From Candidatus Methanoperedentaceae archaeon (lineage in GTDB: Archaea > Halobacteriota > Methanosarcinia > Methanosarcinales > Methanoperedenaceae): a DNA stretch of 5,193 nucleotides. The notes beneath the pieces were generated by a model. The model searched no databases. It worked only from the letters and a program-made list of their open reading frames with translations, and was not told the origin of the DNA. Made by a program: the position numbers and the translations under genes. The DNA is taken from assembly GCA_014859785.1 (NCBI GenBank), contig JACUTP010000130.1:1-5193 (forward strand), written 5' to 3'. Shown here piece by piece: positions 1 through 4,579 of this stretch; positions within the stretch are counted from its first letter, which is position 1; the number at the start of each line of letters is the position of its first letter.

Positions 1-156
1 AGCCACAAATCTCAACTGCGCCTGGGGTGCCTTCGTTGGTTCGCCTATACCAAATGCGAACACAGCCATAACGGCTGCTATTATCACGGTGATAACTACC
101 ATCAGGATAACACCGATGACCGGTGACACCGCTTCTTCATTTCTCATATTTTTCAT
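1..156 (-). CDS. Archaeal type IV pilin, N-terminal 52 residues (partial, runs off left edge)
   Basis: The reading frame starts at ATG 156 and stays open to the window edge, giving 52 residues of a gene that continues outside. It begins MKNMRNEEAVSPVIGVILM, followed by a hydrophobic stretch to about residue 36. This is the pattern of archaeal pilins with a class III signal peptide (Pilin_N / DUF1628 type): a short charged leader, an A-V-S-P-V-I-G processing region, then a helix that packs into the pilus core. By family knowledge a prepilin peptidase of the EppA/PibD type would cut near Ala9/Val10; the exact site is inferred. The first ATG is preferred over Met4 because GGAGG lies 11 bases upstream of it but 20 bases upstream of Met4. 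The gene points the same way as the two KaiC-like genes upstream but is separated from them by about 207 AT-rich bases, so it probably has its own promoter. The missing C-terminal part prevents assigning a pilin subtype. Confidence 0.88.
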   Translation of the reverse strand, partial: MKNMRNEEAVSPVIGVILMVVITVIIAAVMAVFAFGIGEPTKAPQAQLRFVA

Positions 157-167
157 ATTTTTTTATT

Positions 168-172
168 CCTCC
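168..172 (-). promoter_or_regulatory. Shine-Dalgarno GGAGG of the pilin gene
   Basis: The minus strand reads GGAGG here, 11 bases before ATG 156. The spacing is slightly long but the match to the archaeal 16S tail is full, and it favours the first of the two in-frame ATG codons. It also means that the pilin mRNA has a leader, unlike the genes around 4500-4580. Confidence 0.7.
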
Positions 173-220
173 AGATTCTGGCATCATTATTCCACCCGTG
201 AAATAAGATGTCTAACATTT

Positions 221-230
221 ATGACGTCAT
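221..230. promoter_or_regulatory. Perfect 10-bp palindrome ATGACGTCAT, possible operator
   Basis: The sequence ATGACGTCAT equals its own reverse complement, and one further matching pair on each side follows after a single mismatch. It lies between the candidate pilin TATA box (237-244) and the predicted start site near 214, where a bound dimeric repressor would block polymerase. The surrounding spacer is mostly A and T, so a GC-containing perfect palindrome stands out. The operator function is inferred; no regulator is encoded in the window. Confidence 0.35.
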
Positions 231-236
231 TAATAG

Positions 237-244
237 TATTTATA
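237..244 (-). promoter_or_regulatory. Candidate TATA box of the pilin gene
   Basis: The minus strand reads TATAAATA, a good archaeal TATA-like octamer. Transcription would start about 25-27 bases downstream, near 213-216, giving a leader of roughly 58 bases that contains the GGAGG at 168-172. The spacer is very AT-rich, so chance TATA matches are expected; another, TTAAATATA on the minus strand, lies at 308-316. The choice between them is inference from spacing. Confidence 0.45.
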
Positions 245-335
245 TTTTATCTAAATCAATAGATAATAATAATAACTATCATAATAAGCATGTAATTTAT
301 AATAAGATATATTTAAGTAAATTTAATCATCCGGG

Positions 336-341
336 AAAAAA
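336..341 (-). terminator. T6 tract downstream of the KaiC-like gene, possible terminator
   Basis: The minus strand reads a run of six T residues within GGCTGCTTTTTTCCCGG, 22 bases past the stop codon of the active KaiC-like gene. Archaeal termination often relies on T-rich tracts without a stable hairpin, and none is obvious here. If used, it would separate the KaiC pair from the pilin transcript. Confidence 0.35.
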
Positions 342-363
342 GCAGCCTTCCGATATTATTTAT

Positions 364-1134
364 TCAAACAGGTTGTCTTGGTTTTCTGGCACTGGCAGGA
401 ACATCATACATACCCACCTCATGGAATACCATTTCGTTTGAAAAGACAACCAGTCCTTTATCAGTTATCTCGTAAGGACGGTACAACCTGTCATGCCGTA
501 TCCTCCTCATTTTAACTACTCTTGTCATCAATTTAATACTTGTATCGAACTCGTTTTGCTGCAAAAGTATCACGCCGTCAGACGAATATTCCACAATCCC
601 GTCTTTTGAATGCAAAGTGTTGTCCGCATTCACTTCAGCCGTGAATAACGCAGTGATACCCGCTTTTTTTATAGCTTTGATCAGACCCACAAGCCTGATG
701 CGCCTTTCTGTGGCATCATCGAAGATCATGGAAAAGAGCGTGATAGAATCTATAACAAGCCTTTTTGTCCCGAAAGTTTTTATGATACCGGGAAGCTCAC
801 TTTTTATCTGTCTGGCAGTAGCTTTCATGTCTGAAATATCAAGTTTCAAAAGCGCCAGTTTATTTTCTTTGATATATTTCTCCATGTCCCACCCGTATGC
901 CTTTGCAGTGGCAATGATGGATTCTTTATCCTCTTCAATAGTGATATAGAGTCCGGGCTCATTTTTTAGCAGTCCTTCCATGATGTACTGCAATACCATT
1001 GTAGTCTTGCCAGTACCTGAATCTCCAATAACCACGACAACATGACCTTCAGGAAAACCGCCCCGTAGCATTTCATCGAGTCCTTCTATACCTGAGGATA
1101 CCCGCTGGATCAATTTAGATGATCTTTCTAACAT
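364..1134 (-). CDS. KaiC-like RecA-superfamily ATPase, single domain, motifs intact
   Basis: The 256-residue protein is a single KaiC/RAD55-type ATPase domain, cytoplasmic and without signal peptide or membrane segment. It opens with the family pattern S-G-I-E-G-L-D-E-M-L-R-G-G-F-P-E-G (14-30). Walker A is GDSGTGKT (37-44), the catalytic glutamate pair is E67-E68 after the strand LYITI, and Walker B is RLVIDS (125-130). The C-terminal part (TRVVKMRRIRHDRLYRPYEITDKG) matches the strand-rich end of KaiC domains. All ATP-binding and hydrolysis residues expected for the family are present. Such proteins form hexamers and act as energy-dependent or signalling switches in archaea; ArlH/FlaH of the archaellum is a relative. 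The gene starts inside the 3' end of the upstream pseudo-KaiC gene (20-base overlap, different frame), so the two are probably co-translated partners. The target is unknown; the pilin gene downstream suggests, but does not prove, a surface-structure role. Confidence 0.9.
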   Translation of the reverse strand: MLERSSKLIQRVSSGIEGLDEMLRGGFPEGHVVVVIGDSGTGKTTMVLQYIMEGLLKNEPGLYITIEEDKESIIATAKAYGWDMEKYIKENKLALLKLDISDMKATARQIKSELPGIIKTFGTKRLVIDSITLFSMIFDDATERRIRLVGLIKAIKKAGITALFTAEVNADNTLHSKDGIVEYSSDGVILLQQNEFDTSIKLMTRVVKMRRIRHDRLYRPYEITDKGLVVFSNEMVFHEVGMYDVPASARKPRQPV

Positions 1135-1978
1135 TTGATACTTCTAATCCGACATCATAGGTTATCTGTGTTTCGAACTTTGCGATCTTATTCTGTTCAA
1201 GCTGCGGTATAAGTCCCCGGAATTTTGAGATATAAAGGTTCCGGCGCATCTTTACCGAACCTTTGTCGAACCATTCAAAAACGAGCACCCCGTCCACAGC
1301 ATCATTGATGGTCTCTTGCATCTGTTTTTCAAGTATATTCGAGCTGAGTAACAGATATATTAAGCCGTTCCAGGTTTTTGAAATATTCACAAGCCCTTTT
1401 AAGAACATTACTATATCATTCTTGCTCAGGTAATCTGTTTCATTAACCATAAGGTCGGTCAATGAATCAATGATCACCATGTTATTTCTGGCATTCTCAC
1501 TTATGAACTCTGAGAGTTCCTCAAGGATGTTCTTATCAGAGCTGTTATCGAATTCCATGATCCCTTTCTCAGCAGACCACAGATTCTGGGCAATGCTGTT
1601 ACGGAAATATGTATCCGACAGCTCTTTAAAGACCAGCCCGTTATTGATAGCATTATAAAAACCTTTGTGGAAAGCATGGGCATTCTCCATCAGGATATCA
1701 TCTTTGGATTTTGAAATTGAGATATAGCATATCTTATCAGGGAGAGTGATGGTGGCAGCAATCCCATCTTCCCCGTGTTCCTTATGTTTCTTCTTTACAG
1801 GACTTTGAATATCCTGTCCTGATTTCATCTGGCTGATGTAATAAATAGACGTGTAGATGAATTCTCTCGCACCTGCGCCCACATCTTCAAGCAGGAGTAT
1901 TACAGAACCAACAGGAAAACCTTCGTTGATGTTAATATCGAACGTTTTTATACCTGAAGGTATCTTGCTGAGTTTCAT
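1115..1978 (-). CDS. Degenerate KaiC-like protein, predicted pseudo-ATPase
   Basis: The 287-residue protein aligns by eye with the active KaiC-like protein encoded just downstream. It shares the opening P-S-G-I-K-T-F-D-I-N-I-N-E-G-F-P-V-G (7-24), a Walker B strand MVIIDS (167-172), and the KaiC-type end (SVKMRRNLYISKFRG, then ITYDVGLEV). The P-loop position reads EDVGAGARE (31-39): the first glycine is Glu, the lysine is Ala37 and the threonine is Arg38. The catalytic glutamate pair is replaced by Ser89-Lys90 in CYISISKSKDD. ATP hydrolysis is therefore unlikely, although the frame is intact and the fold appears conserved, which argues for selection rather than decay. A lysine- and histidine-rich insert (about 52-80) separates the P-loop region from the next strand. 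ATG 1978 is chosen because AAAGGA lies 5 bases upstream. The gene overlaps the active ATPase gene by 20 bases, which suggests a heteromeric complex. Function beyond this is unknown. Confidence 0.85.
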   Translation of the reverse strand: MKLSKIPSGIKTFDININEGFPVGSVILLLEDVGAGAREFIYTSIYYISQMKSGQDIQSPVKKKHKEHGEDGIAATITLPDKICYISISKSKDDILMENAHAFHKGFYNAINNGLVFKELSDTYFRNSIAQNLWSAEKGIMEFDNSSDKNILEELSEFISENARNNMVIIDSLTDLMVNETDYLSKNDIVMFLKGLVNISKTWNGLIYLLLSSNILEKQMQETINDAVDGVLVFEWFDKGSVKMRRNLYISKFRGLIPQLEQNKIAKFETQITYDVGLEVSNVRKII

Positions 1979-1983
1979 TTTAG

Positions 1984-1989
1984 TCCTTT
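1984..1989 (-). promoter_or_regulatory. Shine-Dalgarno-like AAAGGA before the pseudo-KaiC gene
   Basis: The minus strand reads AAAGGA ending 5 bases before ATG 1978. It is a partial match to the archaeal ribosome-binding consensus but is well placed, and it supports this start codon. It would be absent from the mRNA if the TATA element at 1995-2002 drives a leaderless transcript. Confidence 0.45.
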
Positions 1990-1994
1990 GTATA

Positions 1995-2002
1995 TATATT
2001 TA
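1995..2002 (-). promoter_or_regulatory. Candidate TATA element TAAATATA for the KaiC-like pair
   Basis: The minus strand reads CTAAATATATATAC across 1990-2003, the clearest TATA-like element upstream of the KaiC operon. Its centre is only about 20 bases before ATG 1978, closer than the usual 25-30 to a start site. Either transcription begins at or just inside the annotated start, or the real promoter lies further upstream. The Shine-Dalgarno-like AAAGGA argues for the second, so this call is tentative. Confidence 0.35.
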
Positions 2003-2081
2003 GGGGCAATAAACCTATCTCTATCCCTGTCATGCCATTCCAGAAGGAACAGGACTGCATGAAAATGGTTTAAATTTTTGA

Positions 2082-2189
2082 GTGGATGATGAATATTTGA
2101 TCAGGGTAAAGGAGCCTGGCGGTAATATCATCATGCCCAAAACAGCAGAATCGGGGATTTACAGGGTTTCTTTTGAGGTTAAAAGATAA
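2082..2189 (+). CDS. Possible 35-residue protein, GTG start, unknown
   Basis: A frame of 35 codons plus TAA starts at GTG 2082, directly after an in-frame TGA at 2079-2081. The translation begins MDDEYLIRVKEPGG and ends SGIYRVSFEVKR. Its composition resembles real protein: charged and hydrophobic residues alternate as in beta strands, with none of the Asn/Ile/Tyr/Lys excess of translated AT-rich spacer. No Shine-Dalgarno sequence precedes the GTG, and TTTAAATT at 2070-2077 is too close to serve as its TATA box. Alternative starts are TTG 2097 or ATG 2133. It could be a true small gene, or the tail of a gene whose front has been lost. No family was recognised. Confidence 0.3.
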   Translation: MDDEYLIRVKEPGGNIIMPKTAESGIYRVSFEVKR

Positions 2190-2190
2190 A

Positions 2191-2198
2191 TTTAAATA
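2191..2198 (+). promoter_or_regulatory. TATA box of the 75-residue gene
   Basis: TTTAAATA, preceded by the purine-rich AAAAGATAAA as a possible BRE, matches the archaeal promoter consensus well. The expected start site is about 26 bases downstream, near 2221. That leaves a leader of roughly 78 bases before ATG 2300. The TATA box begins one base after the stop codon of the possible 35-residue ORF. Confidence 0.6.
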
Positions 2199-2286
2199 CA
2201 GGTATGTTTTAATTAATAATTGTGTAGAAATAAATGAATAGTCACAGGAAAAGTCTGTTCAGGAATTTCGGAAAGAATTGAAAAAA

Positions 2287-2291
2287 GGGGG
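2287..2291 (+). promoter_or_regulatory. Shine-Dalgarno-like AAGGGGGTT before the 75-residue gene
   Basis: A G5 run within AAGGGGGTT ends 8 bases before ATG 2300. It is an imperfect match (GGGGG for GGAGG) at good spacing. In-frame TGA at 2279-2281 limits any upstream extension, so ATG 2300 is well supported as the start. Confidence 0.55.
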
Positions 2292-2299
2292 TTCGACAA

Positions 2300-2527
2300 A
2301 TGGAAGTCTGGAACTGGATACAGCCGGTTGACAGGATATGGAAAGTAATTTCTGATGCTGACCGTGGAACAATACTGGTATACAATGAAAAAAACGAACT
2401 TGTTCTTGAGAAAAAAGGACTGAGCAAGGATGCTGTTGCTCTAATAGAAGATAACTTCTTCAAATATGTCGCAGACAAACTGGTAAAGAAAAAACAAGAA
2501 ACAAATTACAACCCAATGTATGCATAA
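2300..2527 (+). CDS. Small 75-residue protein of unknown family with C-terminal Met-Tyr-Ala
   Basis: The gene has a clear TATA box, a leader, a ribosome-binding site and an ATG, so it is probably real. The protein is soluble, with no signal peptide or membrane segment. The first 16 residues are rich in tryptophan (W4, W6, W14). Residues 23-38 look like a beta hairpin (GTILVYNEKNELVLEKK), and 42-65 like an amphipathic helix ending in KKK. The last ten residues look flexible and finish N-P-M-Y-A. The final three residues fit the hydrophobic-Tyr-any (HbYX) rule used by proteasome activators to dock on the 20S ring, and the convergent operon next door encodes PAN. Three residues can match by chance, so the link is only a hypothesis. 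Its stop codon abuts the cofE stop codon on the opposite strand. I do not recognise the family. Confidence 0.72.
   Translation: MEVWNWIQPVDRIWKVISDADRGTILVYNEKNELVLEKKGLSKDAVALIEDNFFKYVADKLVKKKQETNYNPMYA
2485..2501 (-). terminator. T-rich tract, candidate terminator of the PAN-cofE transcript
   Basis: The minus strand is T-rich here (TTTCTTGTTTTTTCTTT), with a run of six T residues at 2489-2494, about 27-43 bases past the cofE stop codon. Archaeal polymerase stops at such tracts. It lies inside the 3' end of the convergent 75-residue gene, opposite its Lys-Lys-Lys-Gln-Glu codons, because there is no intergenic space between the two stop codons. Confidence 0.4.
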
Positions 2528-3286
2528 TTATCTGGGTACCGTAAAACACCCGAAATAGAGGCACTCTTCGCGCGGGATTTGCGGGATATCCATATTACCG
2601 TCTGTAAACCTGATATCTGCACCCCTGATAAGAACAACAGGAATGCTCTCGCCTGCCTCTCCCATAACAAGCTGCGCCGCTGATACAAGGTTATCGGCAG
2701 TGGCACACCGTGTTATCCTCAGGGGTTTCCCGAAAAGGTCTCTCCTGCCCCGTGCATCTTCAACCGGCTCAATACCGGCACACCCCAGGGCTATACCCAC
2801 GCAGCCAAGGCGCAGGGGCTGTGTCCTGCTGTCCCCGATAATCACGGCAAGGTTGCAGCCGTATTCTGACATCAGCTTTTCCCTTATTAAGGATGCGCTT
2901 TTTTTAGGGTCACGGGGCAGCAGCGAAACACATCCCTCAGGCACGTTTGAGGTGTCAATACCGGCACTGGGGGATAACACGCCTTTTGTAATCGTGACAA
3001 CAACGCCCTGAATCCCCCCAATTATCTCATCGGATTCCCTCAGTATGAGTTCCATTTTCCTGGGGTCGTTCTGGTACAGTGTTGAAAGTTCCTTTGCTTC
3101 TTCTGACGCTATGACATCCTCAAGGTCAACCACCCTGCCTTCAGCAGTAGCAACCGCAGATTCCGCAAAAATGAATATATCATTTTCTTGTGGTGTCATG
3201 CCCGCCTGTTTCATTGCATCGCACAGCACCGCTGTTATATCATCGCCCGGTAATATAAGGGGGGTTTTGATACCAATTAATTGCAT
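2528..3286 (-). CDS. cofE: Coenzyme F420-0:L-glutamate ligase
   Basis: CofE adds glutamate residues, using GTP, to F420-0 to make the gamma-linked polyglutamate tail of coenzyme F420, the hydride carrier of methanogens and relatives (EC 6.3.2.31/6.3.2.34). The 252 residues equal the usual length of stand-alone archaeal CofE. Family patterns seen are G-I-K-T-P-L-I-x-P-G-D-D (5-16), AESAVATAEGR (41-51), KGVLSPSAGIDTSNVPEG (101-118) and the block starting IGDSRTQPLRLGCVG (150-164), which continues through PVEDARGRRDLFG. Asp111 and Asp152 sit where the family places metal-coordinating acids; that assignment is from memory of the family. There is no fused C-terminal nitroreductase-like domain as in actinobacterial FbiB. 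The start lies 2 bases after the PAN stop codon, so the two genes are almost surely co-transcribed and probably translationally coupled. A functional link between proteasome and F420 synthesis is not evident. Confidence 0.96.
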   Translation of the reverse strand: MQLIGIKTPLILPGDDITAVLCDAMKQAGMTPQENDIFIFAESAVATAEGRVVDLEDVIASEEAKELSTLYQNDPRKMELILRESDEIIGGIQGVVVTITKGVLSPSAGIDTSNVPEGCVSLLPRDPKKSASLIREKLMSEYGCNLAVIIGDSRTQPLRLGCVGIALGCAGIEPVEDARGRRDLFGKPLRITRCATADNLVSAAQLVMGEAGESIPVVLIRGADIRFTDGNMDIPQIPREECLYFGCFTVPR

Positions 3287-3288
3287 GT

Positions 3289-4500
3289 TTACCGAAACAT
3301 ACCGGTATCTGCTTCTTCGTCTTCCTTAACTATAATCTTGTTATAGGCATCCTTGAAGTCCTGCATGTTTACAGCCTTGCCTTTACGCCTGATAACAAAC
3401 ATGCCTGCCTCTGTTACAATTGCTTTAAGGTCAGCTCCGCTCAACCCGTCTGTCATCCCGGTAAGTGTATCTATATCTACACCCTCAAGTTTCATCTTCC
3501 GTGAGTGAATAGTCAGGATTTCCTTCCTTCCTTTTGCATCAGGCAGGGGTATTTCTATTATCCTGTCAAACCTTCCGGGGCGCAATATTGCAGGGTCAAG
3601 AAGGTCAATACGGTTTGTCGCCGCAACGATTTTCACATCCCCGCGTTCATTGAATCCATCCAATTCCGCGAGAAGCTGTACCATTGTCCTGTTGACTTCA
3701 GAAGAACCTGTCGTACCGTCATATGTCCGTCTGCTTGCGACTGCATCTATCTCATCAATAAAAACGATACTCGGGGCTTTATCCCTGGCAATGTCAAACA
3801 CGTCCCTGACAAGGCGCGCCCCTTCACCGATATATTTCTGGACAAGCTCGCTTGCACTCATCCTGATAAAAGTTGCTTTTGCCCTGTTTGCAACGGCTTT
3901 TGCGATAAGGGTCTTGCCAGTACCCGGAGGTCCGTAAAGCAGGATGCCATGAGGTGGTTCAATACCCACATCACTGAAAAGTTCAGGATTTGTAAGCGGA
4001 AGTTCAAGCGTCTCGACAACCTCCTTAATTTCCTCATCCAGTCCTCCAATCATACTGTAATCTATATCCGGCGCTTCAATCAGTTCCATTACACGCGCCC
4101 TTACATCCGCCGATTTTGACAGGGGTTTGACAATTGCCAGGTTATTTGTAACCGCAACCCTGGCACCTGTTTCTATCTGGTCTTTCATATTATCGGGAAT
4201 CCTGGTAACAATTTCCTGGTTGCTTCCGTGCTGTCTCAGGAGAACCATATCATCGATAAGTTCCACAACGCTGCATATGAAAAGGGGCGGTTTCTTGAGC
4301 TGTTCAATCTGTTTCTGGTAATTCTGGATACTCTGGACATACTTGTTGTTCAGTACGGCTGCTTCGAGGAGCTTCGAATGCATATCTTCCATCTGTTTTT
4401 TCAGCGAATTAATCGTTTCCTGCAGTTCCTGTATTATCGTATCGCTATCTTTATGTATCGTATTCCCGGTAGCCGTGGTTTTTGCAATAGCCTCTTCCAT
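3289..4500 (-). CDS. pan: Proteasome-activating nucleotidase (PAN), AAA+ ATPase
   Basis: PAN is the archaeal homologue of the 26S Rpt ATPases; its hexamer unfolds substrates and feeds them to the 20S proteasome in the cytoplasm. The 403 residues have the full architecture: a coiled coil (about 19-70), a Pro-Pro junction (71-72) that in this family introduces the cis-proline kink, an OB domain (73-130), and an AAA+ domain. Walker A is GPPGTGKT (190-197), the pore loop is KYIGEG (222-227), Walker B is IVFIDE (245-250), and sensor 1 is Asn296. The second region of homology ends L-R-P-G-R-F-D-R with candidate arginine fingers R307 and R310, and sensor 2 is in GLSGADLKA (352-360). The last residues are Met-Phe-Arg, so the usual C-terminal Hb-Tyr-X has Phe for Tyr. 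There is no Shine-Dalgarno sequence; the TATA box at 4525-4532 predicts a leaderless mRNA. cofE follows in the same operon. Confidence 0.97.
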   Translation of the reverse strand: MEEAIAKTTATGNTIHKDSDTIIQELQETINSLKKQMEDMHSKLLEAAVLNNKYVQSIQNYQKQIEQLKKPPLFICSVVELIDDMVLLRQHGSNQEIVTRIPDNMKDQIETGARVAVTNNLAIVKPLSKSADVRARVMELIEAPDIDYSMIGGLDEEIKEVVETLELPLTNPELFSDVGIEPPHGILLYGPPGTGKTLIAKAVANRAKATFIRMSASELVQKYIGEGARLVRDVFDIARDKAPSIVFIDEIDAVASRRTYDGTTGSSEVNRTMVQLLAELDGFNERGDVKIVAATNRIDLLDPAILRPGRFDRIIEIPLPDAKGRKEILTIHSRKMKLEGVDIDTLTGMTDGLSGADLKAIVTEAGMFVIRRKGKAVNMQDFKDAYNKIIVKEDEEADTGMFR

Positions 4501-4541
4501 ATTAGGTGTATTGCTTGCTTATAACATATAAATATTAGGTG
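4501..4541. repeat. Direct repeat ATTAGGTG x2 bracketing the PAN TATA box
   Basis: ATTAGGTG occurs at 4501-4508 and again at 4534-4541, 33 bases start to start, or about three helical turns. One copy touches the PAN start codon and predicted start site. The other lies just upstream of the PAN TATA box, where the BRE would be, and close to the TATA box of the divergent gene. A protein bound to both could shut PAN off. An operator role is inferred only from this placement. Confidence 0.4.
4525..4532 (-). promoter_or_regulatory. TATA box of the PAN-cofE operon
   Basis: The minus strand reads TTTATATG, one base from the archaeal consensus. Its centre is about 28 bases upstream of ATG 4500, so transcription should begin within a few bases of the start codon. 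Together with the lack of a Shine-Dalgarno sequence this predicts a leaderless mRNA. Copies of ATTAGGTG (plus-strand sense) lie on both sides of it. Confidence 0.6.
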
Positions 4542-4547
4542 CATAGG

Positions 4548-4555
4548 TTTAATAT
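4548..4555 (+). promoter_or_regulatory. TATA-like element of the UPF0200 gene
   Basis: TTTAATAT lies with its centre about 28 bases before ATG 4580. The expected start site, near 4578, would give a leaderless mRNA. The bases just before the ATG (AACCTCCCA) contain no Shine-Dalgarno sequence, which agrees with leaderless translation. Confidence 0.5.
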
Positions 4556-4579
4556 CTTAAAGCCAAATTTAACCTCCCA

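Larger units (their letters stand above)
1979..2299. other. Divergent intergenic region between the KaiC pair and the 75-residue gene
   Basis: This spacer of 321 bases separates divergently transcribed genes. On the minus strand it holds the TATA-like and Shine-Dalgarno-like elements of the pseudo-KaiC gene at its left end. On the plus strand it holds a possible 35-codon ORF (2082-2189), a strong TATA box (2191-2198) and a predicted leader of about 78 bases that contains a 15-codon upstream ORF (2234-2281). A 13-codon ORF at 2032-2073 (MPFQKEQDCMKMV) is too short to support. No tRNA, riboswitch fold or insertion sequence was recognised here. Confidence 0.6.

Noticed and set aside
247..290. 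Inverted repeat TTATCT...AGATAA and ATA-triplet run in the pilin spacer, considered as hairpin or iterons
   Set aside because: The sequence is nearly all A/T, so short inverted repeats and triplet runs are expected by chance and any hairpin would be weak.
208..441. 77-codon plus-strand ORF starting MSNIYDVIN
   Set aside because: Its first half is translated AT-rich spacer, dominated by Asn, Ile, Tyr and Lys. Its second half runs antisense to the 3' end of the KaiC-like gene. No ribosome-binding site or family resemblance.
617..949. 110-codon plus-strand ORF antisense to the active KaiC-like gene, looking membrane-like
   Set aside because: The hydrophobic Ser/Phe-rich look results from reading the reverse complement of a conserved ATPase core; no promoter or ribosome site.
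2032..2073. 13-codon ORF (MPFQKEQDCMKMV) in the divergent spacer
   Set aside because: It is too short to judge, has no ribosome site, and does not join in frame to the 35-codon ORF that follows.
2643..3011. 122-codon plus-strand ORF antisense to cofE
   Set aside because: It is a shadow of the conserved CofE frame, Pro/Ser/Arg-rich and without family signal.
3505..4119. 204-codon plus-strand ORF antisense to pan
   Set aside because: It lies wholly opposite a strongly conserved AAA+ domain and its translation is Cys/Arg/Phe-rich without a recognisable pattern, as expected for a shadow frame.
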